From positions 4,518,844-4,582,843 of the forward strand of contig VZSR01002395.1 of assembly GCA_013398615.1 (NCBI GenBank): a DNA stretch of 64,000 nucleotides. Reading direction: 5' to 3'. This document shows, in pieces, positions 23,871-35,365 of the stretch. The notes beneath the pieces are model-generated. The model ran no database searches. It worked only from the letters and a program-made list of their open reading frames with translations, and was not told the origin of the DNA. Numbering within the stretch: position 1 is the stretch's first letter; each line of letters opens with the position of its first letter. The position numbers and the translations under genes are program-made. The DNA is from Brachypodius melanocephalos (lineage: Eukaryota > Chordata > Aves > Passeriformes > Pycnonotidae).

Positions 23871-26800
23871 TTGCTTCAAAGCTCACTTTGTTGATAAATA
23901 ACTTCTCCTCACCACGAAACAACAAAATATATGGGATAAAAATATTCAGTTGCCCCTGTGGCTCCCACAAATTAATACATAAATAAATAAGTATCAGCCT
24001 CACACACAGTTTTTCTCCAACTTATTATTTGCTCCAACAATTTATTTCTTTTAGAAGCGAGCCATAAATACACTTTCCTGTGGGTGGATTTGGTGCCGTG
24101 TTCAGAACCAGGCTAATTTTAGATTATTAATTTCTAGAGTGATTTTTAATCTTGGAGGACAGATCTGGTAGCAGAGTTAAATTGAATTAAAAGGGTTTTT
24201 TTTTAGTGTAAAATTCAGACACAGTGAGTGATGTAAAGAAACTTTAACTCATGTATCTCCCAGAACTTGGTTCTAGAAGTTTGGAGACTGTTTGAACTTC
24301 ATGCACTCGGCAAACATTTTAATTTTGAAGGGGGCTATATATTGGGAATGACATCATTTAATCCGCCAGAAAGGCTGCTTCTTGAAATTAATACAGCCAG
24401 ATTGCTTCACCATATGCTTCTCCTAAATTCCCCCAAGCATCCCGGGAGCCAACCAAACTTTAGCATATTTCAGCTTGTTTATTTTAGCTGCAGAACTCGT
24501 CTGGCCAGCAAGAGCTGTGTTTTGTTTAATTACCCGAACACTGGGCAGGTCTCGTGTGAAGTGTGGTGTTTTCTGGGAGGGTTGTTGGATTTCTCTCCCT
24601 TGGGAAGGTTTGTTTTTATTTTTTTACTGGATTTTATTGTTTATTGATGATGCTAAAGAGCACGCCGTTCGCGACATAAACTCCCTGTCAACCTGAGATT
24701 TTTTCCAAATTGCCCGTTTTCAACGGGCACGGGCGATGGAAAAGCGCTTAATGAGTTTAAATTTGCCACTGGGGGGGGAAATCCATGAAGAGGAATGGGT
24801 AGAGGATTAATTTAACCAACCCCCGAAAATAACCGAGCTGCAAGGTGCCAACACCAAGCTTACACAACACTTTCAAATCCAGCTGCGTGGCAGCAATTAT
24901 TCTCTTTTAACTCCCAGGACTTGGGGAGTGGAGAGGGGCAGCAATAATTCGTGGCAGTGTCTTTTTTCCGTGGTGGAGAGGCAGAATTTCTGCTGGGGGG
25001 GTAACAAAACTTTGCAGTTCCAGTGATTGAATATCACTTGAATATTTTGCACTTTCAGCAAAGTCTGGTGGCTGTCAAACTCCATGAAAATGGATAGAAA
25101 GAGATGCAACACACGAATCTGCCTAATTTCAGTTCTTTTGGATGCAAGCAGGAGAGATAAAGGGGGGAATAACCAATTTCTGGATATTTAAAAAGTGGCT
25201 GACACTTGAAAAATGATGCCCCGCATTACCCCGCAATAATCATTAATTTGCCTGTAACTCCTCAATCAAAACAGCGCCTCTAAATCAAATCAGCCCGTGC
25301 AATTCCACCAGTATTGCTCGAAATAAATAAATAAAATGGGAAACGAGCACAATCCAACTTGTTTGACAGCCTAGCTGACTACACTGAATAGCAAGATCAT
25401 GCAAACTGCTGCTCCTCTGCTCTAATTAAAGTGATTGATAGAGATTGAACAACTGAAAATGCACAAGACCCGGCAAAATCTAATTAGCTAAAACCAGGAA
25501 AAAAAATATAAAATACTACACCGTGAGCAGATCTGGGCAAATAATTGATTTAGAGGAAAAACTGTGTGTTGGGTGGAAGAAAGAGGGCTTTGATCAATCG
25601 CTGAAAATTTTAAATCATCTATGTTGATAATTGTGGTGAAAGAGAAGATAAGAAGTTGATTCTTAGGGGGCTGAAAGCAACCTGACATTCTCCAAGGGAA
25701 TTTTTAAAAAAAATTTGGTTTTACTTGCTTTAAGTAGAAATTAAAAGGGTGCAGGGGGGTTAGAAGAGGTAAAGGCCAGAGTTGGATTTGGAAAGGCAAA
25801 AAAAGAAAAAAAAAGAGGGTTTCTAAAAGGATGTGAGCAGCAAAAGGAAGATTGGGGAAAAAAAGTGGGTCCATTGGTCAGTGGTGCAAGGAATCCTAAA
25901 TATATGGGATAGATATAAATATATGGGATAAATAAATAGGTACCCTGTAGCAAACAATGGCAACACAACTCCCCTCCGTTTTATTTTTCATTTCTCAGCC
26001 GAGAAACCCCTGGGGTGTGAATTTTGTGATGGGTTTATTCAGGTCTAATACAGATTTCCAGTTCTTTCCACTCTGTTGCCCTCTCTGAATATCTAACGCA
26101 TAACGCAATGTAAATTAAATTGATGACTGGATGTTGCAGTGGGGCTTGACAAGTGTTTCTTGAAGTTTACAGACACCCTCATGTCTTGGCTCCTCAGCTG
26201 CAGCAGCTCTGAGGAAGAAGGAGGAAGACAAGGAGGAAAATTAGCTGTATTTTTTTTAAAAAAAAATGAAGTAAAGTTTTCAAGCCTGGTTTAAAAAGTA
26301 ATTTCGACACCGTCTCAGCTCAATGATAATTTTTCACCTTCCCGTATGCAGTTTGCTCTCCTACCTTCTGCATGAGGGAATCTGGGTTTCCTTTAAAGTG
26401 ACGCTGATTTATGTTAAAAAAATATTTCATTAATTTGGTGATCTTGACGCCAGCCTTTCAAAACGCAGACAGAGCTGTCCCCTGGGGAATCCACTCAGCT
26501 GCCTGGGGGCTGAAACGCACTCCTTTAAAATGTCAAACTGTGGCACCAGGGTGAGATTCCCCCTGAGCTGAGATGCACTGCTCCAGAGCATCACACCTAC
26601 AGACGTGATTTTAATAATTTTAATTTTTTTTTTTAAATTTTAATAATTTATTATTCCTGAGAAGGGGAAAAGGAGGTCAGGGGTGGATTTTGGTTCAGCA
26701 AGCACGTGCTGTTACTCACTGCCTTGCTCAGCCTCTGCAGGGATGATGGAGAGGGAGGAAAAAAACGAAGCACAAACGCGTCCTCAAGGTTGCCAGGAGC

Positions 26801-26980
26801 AACTAATGCCTCCAAATTGGTATTCATGTTTTATTACATCTTAAATTCCAGCACCTTGAAAACAATAAAGGAAATTGCATTTTCACAAAGAGTCTGCCTT
26901 CAGGGAATGTACTTCAGGTTTACTGTCTTTCCCCTGATGGCTTTGTCCGTGTCTTTTGAACTTCTTGTTGCAGAGAGAAT
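23871..26980. other. Unannotated; contains a hairpin and homeodomain-rich block
   Basis: About 3.1 kb without a recognised transposon. It includes the short perfect hairpin at 24712-24728 and a block at about 25220-25460 with repeated TAATTA/ATTAAT and a TGATTGAT string (a PBX/HOX-like site). These are motif resemblances only. Confidence 0.45.
24712..24728. other. Perfect 7-bp hairpin with 3-base loop
   Basis: gcccgtt-ttc-aacgggc. The stem is GC-rich in an AT-rich setting and is followed by acgggcgatgg. It could be a chance palindrome or a paired protein-binding site; nothing suggests a terminator in this eukaryotic context. Confidence 0.6.
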
Positions 26981-27632
26981 GTCTATATATCTATATATCA
27001 ATATACCTATATCAATATCTATATCTCTATATCTCTATATATCTATATATCTATATATCAATGTCTATACATCAATATCTATATAGCTATATGTCAATAT
27101 ATCAATATCTATATATCTATATGTCAATATATCAGTGTCTGTATATCAGTATCTATATATCTGTATGTCAAGATATCAATATCTATATATCTATATATCT
27201 ATATTTATATATTAATATATCAATATATCAATATCTATCTATATTTCAATATATCTCTATCTATCTATCCATACCTATATATCAATATGTCAATATATCA
27301 ATATTTATATATTAATATATCTATATATCAATATGTCAATATATCAATATTTATATATTAATATATCTATATATCTATATCTATATATAGCAATATTTAT
27401 ATATTAATATATCTATATATCTATATCTATATATCTATATCTATATATATCTATCTATATATATGTCTATATATCTATTTATCTTTATAGACCTATATAG
27501 ATCCAGATCTATATATCAATATCTATATATCTATATGTCTATATATCTATATATCTATATATCTACATAGCTATATATCTATATATCTATATATCTATAT
27601 ATCAATGTCTATATATCTATATATCAATATCT
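26981..27632. repeat. 652-bp TATATC/TATATCAA array
   Basis: Imperfect tandem units of ATATCT, ATATCA and ATATAT with variants (TGTC, TTTATATATTAATA). Longer units such as atatctatatatcaat recur, so it has higher-order structure. Long Tyr/Ile/Ser-rich open frames over it are repeat translations. It ends at the start of a CR1 fragment. Confidence 0.95.
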
Positions 27633-27675
27633 AGCTCCAGCCTGCCCTTGGACACTTCCAGGGATGGAGCAACAC
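27633..27675 (-). mobile_element. Short CR1 fragment
   Basis: Plus strand: ctccagcctgcccttggaca and cttccagggatggagcaac. This is reverse-complement CR1 from about 100 bases inside the 3' end. Its 3' portion is replaced by the tandem array. Confidence 0.8.
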
Positions 27676-27774
27676 CAGAATTTACCTCAAATCTGCCTCT
27701 TTTTGGAGCCATAATCAAATACTCTCCCCCAGAGCCTGAGCCAGAGGGAAGGAAATAAAAAAGCATTTGCCCAC

Positions 27775-27874
27775 NNNNNNNNNNNNNNNNNNNNNNNNNN
27801 NNNNNNNNNNNNNNNNNNNNNNNNNNNNNNNNNNNNNNNNNNNNNNNNNNNNNNNNNNNNNNNNNNNNNNNNNN
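27775..27874. other. Assembly gap (100 N)
   Basis: Exactly 100 N, about 140 bases after the tandem array. The true distance is unknown. Confidence 0.98.
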
Positions 27875-30800
27875 AGTCTCTGATTTAAAATTTAATCGTA
27901 TTTTACTCAGTATGATATAGAAATAATTATTCTTAGAATTGGTTTGAAAAAATCAAGAAAAAAGACTAAAATGTCTTGAAATACAGAGAGTTATATAAGG
28001 AAAGAATAAAATATTATTGTACACTTCTCCATAACGTGTTATTTGAGAAGACTGTTTAAATAGGAAAACAGAAAATTCCTGTTTAAATAGGAAAACACTA
28101 ACACGAACATCACCTTCACTCTCAGGGAAACCACAGAGGCTGGAAAATTTTTAAAAAACACTTTTACCACACAAACATAAAGAAAAAAAAAAAAAGGATT
28201 CCTCTGATTATATTTTCTTTCTTTACCCCTGCCGCTTTATTTTAATATAATTAAAGGAAAAGAGAGACAGGAGACCAGAGCAAGCTCTGTCCCAGGCTGA
28301 TCATTATGAAGTTATTTGAAAAATCATACTGGAACATTCTTATTTATGAAATTGCTATTTATATACCAGTTTTACTGCAGGAAAGGGTTTCAGGTTATGT
28401 GAATGTCATATTTTATTAAGTGCTACGCTCTGAATTTATTTCTAATTCCTCTCTCCATTAAATTAAACAGGGCACATGGTTATAACTTTAATTTTTTAAT
28501 TTTATGAGAATTACCCAAGCAACATCTGGGCTCTGAAACAATTCAGTCATTCCATGGTTTATTACAGAATAACAACAGATTCCTCAAATTTGGGGGCAAT
28601 CTTTATTAAAATTTGCTCCATCCTCATCTAGAATGCTCATAAAATACAGGAATTTTGCATTTATTCTTTCAAACTTTCCCAGCATGCTTGCCTACTTCTT
28701 ATTAAACATCCTCAGAATACTTAAAAACCCTAGGAGGAAAAAAAAAACCCAACAGAAATCTGTATTCTGGGTTACAGAAACTGTGGTGGATTGGCTGATT
28801 TTTCAAGAGGAGCATGAAGGGACTGCAAATAAATGTGCCCCAAGGCAGGAAACTCTAAAATATTAAAGCTGGTTTATTCAGGGTGTCTCAACTCTTTAAT
28901 TTGACTTTGGCTGGGGCTGCCTTTAAAAGTTTTTTATTTGACCGAAGCGCTAACGAAACATCCCTTACGATCCGGGTTTGTAGAGTTAAAACAGGGTTGG
29001 AATTTTGGAATTTAAAAAAAAAAAAAAAGAGTAATTTATTGAATGATGGGAATGTTCCCTGTGCCTGTTGGGTTTGCGGGTCTGGTTATCAGCTGGGAAG
29101 GTCGTCAGTAATTAAACCAGGGAACACCAGGAGTGATTAACTCACTTTTATTTTTCAAACTACCAAGCGAGGTTTTGGCGAAATTTGGTTGACATCAACA
29201 AATGGCACCAAAATAATCTTGGAGTTTGATCCTTGGAGAATGCTGAGATTCTGCCCTGTCACCTCTCCTCTGAGCTGCAAACTCTTTCCAGGGCACATTT
29301 TCATTTCTCTGCTCCTTTTTTTTTTACCCAACCCAACGTTCTGCAGTTCTCATCTCATTTTAGTGGGTTTTGCAGCATTTTAAAAAATTTCTTTGATTCC
29401 TCCCATCACCGAAAGGATGAGGAATATTCCCCAGGATTTTTACCAGAGTGGCTCACAAAGGGGGGGTTATGGAATAAAAATAGGGCTGAGATAATTAGCC
29501 ACGCCGTTTTAATGAACAACCTGTCAGAGCTGGGAGATGAAACTCTCGTTTAGCAAAGCCATCCTCACGTTGTTTCCTCTCTTGGTCATTTTTCTTCTCA
29601 CTTCCATGCAAATTGAAAATCGTGCTTTAGCCAAAGAAACAGAAGCGAAGCGAGGCAGGTAGAGCCACAGAGTCTCTCAAAATTCACTGCCAATGACAAT
29701 TAGTGATGAATTTTCTACAAATATGGCCAGGAAACAAGCAGGGATGAGGGAGTCGAGGAGAAATAATCCTTGGACAAGTGGGAATGTGCCAAAAGTTGGA
29801 GGAGATGCATGAGGAGTGGGTGTTGCAGCTCCTCAGTGGGAATTGGAGATTAAAACCTGCAGGGAAATGACAGTTCCTGGCAACAGATATTTAATTAAAA
29901 AAAAAAAAAAATCTTAAAAAAAAAAAATTGAATCCATGTGTGTAATATATAAATTTTTTTACTATTTTCAGGTTTTCTATTTAGCTGGAAGGTATTTCTC
30001 TCTTTTAACACCAACTTTTCTTATTAGTGCTGCAAGGATGAGCTGATATTTGCAGCACCTCTGGTCTGGTGGGTGTAATGACCTGTTTTTAGGAGGTTGG
30101 GTGATCACACTATTAAGCATTTAGGTCTCCATCCATTTCCAGCATTAAAAGAACAATTTTTTTTCTTTTTTTTTTTTTGCACAGTCCAACCGAGGAATAT
30201 TGGTTGATCTGCGCTTGATAACAGATGACAGCTTACTAATTAGAATTGTCCCCCCCCAAAAAAATAAATTCCATTTCACCGCACGGGCGACCTGCACCCA
30301 TTAAACCTCCCTCTGCTGATTAAAAAAATAACCACGACCATTTAATCACGATTGTACAGAGCCATTCCCAGCACTTTATTTTCCACAAGTGATGCTCGTG
30401 AGTGCTGAGAAAAATTAGGAGAGGCCATTAGCAAGACGAGCTGGACAGAAGGAGCAAATAGCTCTGTGCACCAAGGGGCTGAAATAATTTTGGCTCAGTA
30501 ATTAACGACGTGTTTGCCACCTAATGCTTGAGGGTGGTGGGGAGGAGGTGACTCTTGAGGAAGGATGTGTGAGAATTCACCCACGTGTCAGCAAAAGAAA
30601 TTCCAATATCTGAGGAGAAATCTCAAAATGTCCAAGTGTCCCTTTATTGTTCACGGTGTTGCTTTAATTATTTTGTTTGTTAACCAGCGATTTCGTTATT
30701 TTATTGTTGTATATCAATATGGCAATCCAATTAGCAAGATCATGCAAGTGATGTCATTTCTACAACTTCTTCATTTAAGGAATTAAACTCTCCAGGTTTT

Positions 30801-31347
30801 TCAAAAGACGTATTTATTACACTAATGATAAATTTGGACGATATTTTAAAATGCTGCAGGAATAGAAGCGCCTTTCACTGCCTGTTTCACTCAACAATTT
30901 CGAATTTGTGGGTTTGGTCTCTCAGATGTTTCCATTTAACAGAAAATGTTGATCAAACTCCCATTTCTTTACATCTAGGAGAGCAAAATAAGAAATATTT
31001 CCAAGGAGAGAATTGCTCCAACTTCTCAAATTTGGTGCTGGCATGACTGATTTTTAAACCCAAAAAACTGAGGGTGTGACAAGAAGGGCTTTGAAGGGAG
31101 GAAATAATAATTCCAGAGGAATTTTCCATTTTTTCAGACAGCACAGCCACGAGAAACATCACAGAAAAAAATAAAAAAATGCTGCAAATGGAGAGTGAGT
31201 GATCACCTAAAAGCACCTGTCATCTGATGTCTTATTTGAGCACAACATGAGGGGAAAATAACACGTTCCAGCCATACAGTTATGTTATTAGGATCACATT
31301 GGGACCTGCCTGTCAGCAGAAAAGTGACATTTGAAAACAAAACAAAG
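27875..31347. other. Unannotated 3.5-kb unique stretch
   Basis: No CR1 or LTR recognised. Short A/T homopolymers occur at 28183-28196, 29012-29026, 29889-29927 and 30167-30178. The part at about 30280-30510 carries CpGs in AT-rich DNA (cgcacgggcgacctgcacc, taattaacgacgtg) and looks conserved-like. Confidence 0.45.
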
Positions 31348-31397
<50 letters not shown>

Positions 31398-31406
31398 AAA
31401 AAAAAA
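31348..31406. repeat. Poly(A), 59 bases with one G
   Basis: An A run broken by a single G at 31396. Poly-Lys and poly-Phe open frames here are artefacts. Confidence 0.95.
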
Positions 31407-31484
31407 GCCAGACAGGTTAAAGATGAAGGTGCAGCAGAGAGATGTTGTTTGTTTTCCAAGCATTTATTACTGATGGGAAAAAAA

Positions 31485-31532
31485 AATAAATATATATATG
31501 TGTATATATAGATATAGATATAGATAAAGATA
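31485..31532. repeat. (TA)n and (GATATA)n compound repeat
   Basis: A short TA tract turning into agatatagatatagata. The unit is the same as the larger array at 54.6 kb. Confidence 0.85.
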
Positions 31533-32095
31533 CTGGCAGCAATTGCAGCAGGTAAATGCTGGAGAGACACCAAATGAGGGCCAGATTGGGAAAATAATGT
31601 TTTTTAAGAGGAAAACTTGGGGTTTGATCATCACTGAGCCCACAAGGAAGGGAGGAAGGAGGGAGGGATGTCCTCAAAGCCCAGCTGAGGGTCGTGCAGG
31701 AGCTCCACGTCGCCTGTCGAGTCACTAGATGGCAGAATCTTCTAATTAGTTCGGTGTCATTTGTCATTTAATCACCTCTGCAGGCAGACCTGGCTCTCAG
31801 TTAGGGAGCAGTGCAGCAAATTACGCAGCAAGACACAAACTCAATCCACTCCCAAGTTTTTAGCACTTCGTAGATTTGGGTTTTTCTGTTTTTTTGGGGT
31901 TTTTTTCCCAGATATTCTTGCCAAATATTTGATGGAAATGACTTTTAAGCAAGCACGTGGAGCTACACCAGTAAGTGGTTCACGTTTTCAAACGACTTGG
32001 AGGGGTTCAGAAGCCAAATTTTAAGTCTTTATAAGAATTATTTTCCAACACGCGCTAACATTTAGTTGTTAGTTAACATAGCTACTACCATGACG

Positions 32096-32096
<1 letters not shown>
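31533..32096. other. Unannotated unique sequence
   Basis: Unique DNA between microsatellites. Nothing recognised. Confidence 0.5.
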
Positions 32097-32126
<30 letters not shown>

Positions 32127-32170
32127 CTTCTTCTTCTTCTTCTTCTTCTTCTATTATTATTATTATTATG
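32097..32170. repeat. Compound (TTC)18-(TTA)n microsatellite
   Basis: About 18 pure TTC units (to 32150) switch to six TTA units. A second locus of the TTC motif found at 9.2 kb. Confidence 0.95.
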
Positions 32171-33194
32171 TTAAATTATTATTAACATAATAAATACCAT
32201 AAACTGGAATTTATTCCAGTAGCTGACAGTGCTCAAAAATTTCTGAGTGGCCAATAATGGAACTCACCCCAAACCCCCAAAATCCCTAAGAAAAACATAT
32301 TTATTTCTAATAAATTCACATTTTTTGTGGATTATTGGAGAATAATTACCTTTAACGTGGCTGAAATGATGGGATTTGCCAACAATTATGGCTGGTAAAC
32401 ATTCCTTGCAATTTTTTGCTAGGTGCTGGAAGTGTCTCTGCTGAATTCAAAGCTCAAAATGAGATTTGGGACACTATAGAGCAGCTTTGTCCATCCCACA
32501 GTTTATTGCTAGAGTTTCTTTCCTCCTCTAACTTTCCCCTCTGTGTCAGCAACAATCTGCACAATCAGGACAATTTGCTGGACTGGTGAAAAAAAAAAAT
32601 AAAATAAAAAAAAAACCTGACCTGGCAAAATTAAATCATTGGGTTATCAAAGTGAATCAGCTCCAAGCAAAAGGTCAGAGAGGGAAGGAGACTCCAGGCT
32701 CTGATTATAAATGAACTCTTCAATCTGCAGCTCCTGAATTTTGGAGTAGGACACTACTCCTGCAAACTCTCTGGGAGGCTTGAGTGACAAAAATTCAAAA
32801 AAAAAAATTAAAAAAATCCAGCATTTTGATATTTGCACGGGTTTTGAAACACTCCTTGAAAATTTGGGTCCTATTGTTATTTTTCTGCTTGGATTCCGTT
32901 CTTGGAACACATCAGGAATCTCAGAGCGCCGTATGCAAGGAGAATTAAATGGGGTTTGAGAGGATTTGGGGACAGGGGACACAGAGAAGGTGCTCAGCAC
33001 CTCCTGTGCCTTCACCCAGAGCCAGAAAGGTCCCAGATCCCTGAGTTTGGTGAAGTTCAGGGGGAAGATTAAGAATAAATGGATGGAGAGAGATTTGGGG
33101 TTTGCTTGAGCCACCTTAACCTGTGGAATTCGGTGGGAGAAGCCCCTCTGGGCTCAGTGGGAGACCTGGAAATTCTCCTTTAACACCATCCCCT
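32171..33194. other. Unannotated unique sequence
   Basis: A 155-codon minus-strand open frame (32647-33114) has no recognisable domain and is probably chance. Confidence 0.45.
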
Positions 33195-33470
33195 GTCACC
33201 TTTGATGGGCTGGGAGGATCAGGGGAGGTTCTTCACCTTTAAAACGGGTCCAAAGGACACTCAGGGAGCTGGGAGAGGGTCAGCCCCACCTTGGGAAAAC
33301 AGGGAGCAAACCCTCATGGAAATGTTTGTGGGCACAAGGAAGAGAGGAAGGGCACTGGGAGCAGCCAGCGTGGACTTATCAAGGTGGCCAAGGATAAATC
33401 AGGCCTGAGCAGCCTGATTGCTTTATAGGATCAAAAGATTTGGTCTGAGGAGGAGGGGAGATCAGTGGAG
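33195..33470 (+). mobile_element. Diverged CR1 internal region
   Basis: The order tgtttgtgggcacaaggaag, gggagcagccagcgtggact, tatcaaggtggccaagg(ataaatc), aggcctgagcagcctgattg and gaggaggggagatcagtgga tracks the part of CR1 upstream of the 3' tail. There is no 3' end. The copy is old. Confidence 0.6.
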
Positions 33471-34555
33471 ATTGGAGCAGTGGGGTGTGCTGAGAGAAGC
33501 AAGAGTTTTGAACTTTAAACCATTCAAAATCCCGTGGTTTACAGCACATTTGCTCTGGCTGGTTCTTCTTATCCTTATTAATTAGCAGCACCTAGAGTTG
33601 TTAATCAACATCACCGTGCAGGCAGAGCTGTTGCTCTTTAACCCTTTAACAACCCCAACAGCCCCGAGCTGGGCAGGGCAGCCCAGATCCCAACAATCCT
33701 GCCTGGAGTCGGGGCTGGAGGTCGAGGTGATGAGATGGAGAAGTCACAACAGCACCAGGCTGCTGGATTTCCCCTCCCTCCGAGGGAAATATCCTCCCCC
33801 TGACCTTTCCATGTCATCCATGCTTTTATTTCTCCCAAAGTGATGCACTGACCACCCCCCGCTCTCATTTTATTATTTTGTAATAATAATTTTATATTCT
33901 TTTTTTTCTTTATATTTGCTTATTTTCTATTTGCTTTCGGCAGCTCAGTCCCCTGGGTGCTGGGAGGGATGTTCTGCCTCTTGGCTTATCTCGTTCTTTA
34001 TCTTGTAGCTCATTTTTATCTCTTATTTTTTGTCTTTATCTCATTTCCCAGCTGCACCTACACACACCTCTGCTCCTCTGGGCTGTCCCACTGCTCACAC
34101 CAAGTATTTGAAATATTCCCACATTTTTTTTTTTTCTGCCTTTGCCACAACGTTTGCAAAGTGCTGCCACGCCGTAATAAATTAGGATGCCAATATTTGG
34201 CTCTGAGGCAAAGTGGTATTAATTATATCCTGATTGATGAACTTCTAATTTACATGTGGCTGCTTGCTCTGCCTCTGTGCAATGCAGTGTTTGAAAATTA
34301 TTGTGTAGGAGCCCAGCAGCGCAGAACGATTCCACCTCAGTCTAAAAATAGAGATTATCCCCCAAAATGTTCTGAGACAAATACCGAAGAGGGTGTGTTG
34401 AGATCCCTCTGTTTTGGCCAACACCTTGAACTGCAGATTAAAGATCTTGGAAACTTTTGGCTCTGGATCACGGTAGCAGACAGATCCAGTCATAATTCAG
34501 GTATAATTTTAGCTGTAATTTAGATAATTTCATTGTAATGGCTGCCCATGGTGTG
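33471..34555. other. Unannotated sequence with a 188-codon open frame
   Basis: The plus-strand frame 33957-34523 begins with a hydrophobic, Phe/Leu-rich stretch but shows no domain. Part of its hydrophobicity comes from T-rich DNA. I do not call it a gene. Confidence 0.45.
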
Positions 34556-34640
34556 GAGGGGTCTCTGCCCACGGTGGGGGTTTGGGACTTTGGGGTTCTT
34601 CCAATTCCTTTTCGAGCCAAACCAATCATTCCATGATTTC
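34556..34640 (+). mobile_element. CR1 LINE 3'-end fragment
   Basis: gggtctctgcccacggtgg, tttgggactttggggttctt, ccaattccttttcgagccaa and accaatcattccatgattt. This is a diverged terminal 85 bases of CR1. Confidence 0.75.
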
Positions 34641-35244
34641 ATTGGGAAACTGGAGTTGCACTGACATAGATAATTGGATAATATATCATAATGATACAGG
34701 CATTGAATGATATCAGATTCTGGATAATAGAATGCCACAGTCCTGCTGCCTTTATTGACTGAAAGTGTCATTATTTCATCACCAGTTTTCAGATCTGTTG
34801 TTTTTATCCTGAAGACACCAAATACTCCATCAGATGACTGTGTGGAAAGTTCTTCTCTTTCAAAATTAAAAAGGAGAATGTCCAACATTCACTGTTATAA
34901 AAACCAACCTGGAAGGAGATAAAAGGGCTTCCATACCTCTCTAAAATTTTTTTTTGGTCCCTGAAGCTCCTGGAATTGTCCATAGAGGTTCGGTGGGTGC
35001 TCATTCTCCACCCTGGCCTGGCCTTGGAATCCCAACATGAGAATTCCATCTCTCATAGATTATTCCACCATTACTCCTGTCACTGCAGGCCCTTGATAAA
35101 AGCTTCTCTCCATCTTTCTCCCAGGCTGAACGAAAACCACCATGAATATCACTCTAAACCAACATTATTTGAACAATAAATGAATATTTTCCCTCTTCAA
35201 AGGTTTCTTCATTAACTCCAGATTGAACTGGTGGAAGGTCACTT
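34641..35244. other. Unannotated unique sequence
   Basis: A 122-codon minus frame (34520-34888) overlaps the CR1 piece and carries no domain. Confidence 0.45.
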
Positions 35245-35365
35245 TGGAGGGGGCTTGGAGCAACCTGGGCTAGTAGAAGTTTTCCCTGCCCATGGCAGGG
35301 GTGGAATGAGAGGAGTTTTAAGGTCCCTTCCAACCCAAACCCTCCTGGGATTCTCTGATTCTGTA
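35245..35365 (+). mobile_element. CR1 LINE 3'-end fragment
   Basis: gggcttggagcaacctgggc, ttccctgcccatggcagggg, taaggtcccttccaaccc and ctgggattctctgattctg. A clear 3' terminus of about 120 bases. Confidence 0.93.

Noticed and set aside
24712..24728. Hairpin considered as a transcription terminator
   Set aside because: Rho-independent terminators are bacterial. There is no T-run immediately after the stem and no gene upstream.
26706..27315. Two plus-strand frames of 119-126 codons, Tyr/Ile/Ser-rich
   Set aside because: Translations of the TATATC array. Absence of stops follows from the unit sequence.
33957..34523. 188-codon plus-strand frame with hydrophobic N-terminal part
   Set aside because: The hydrophobic stretch comes from T-rich DNA. 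No family resemblance.
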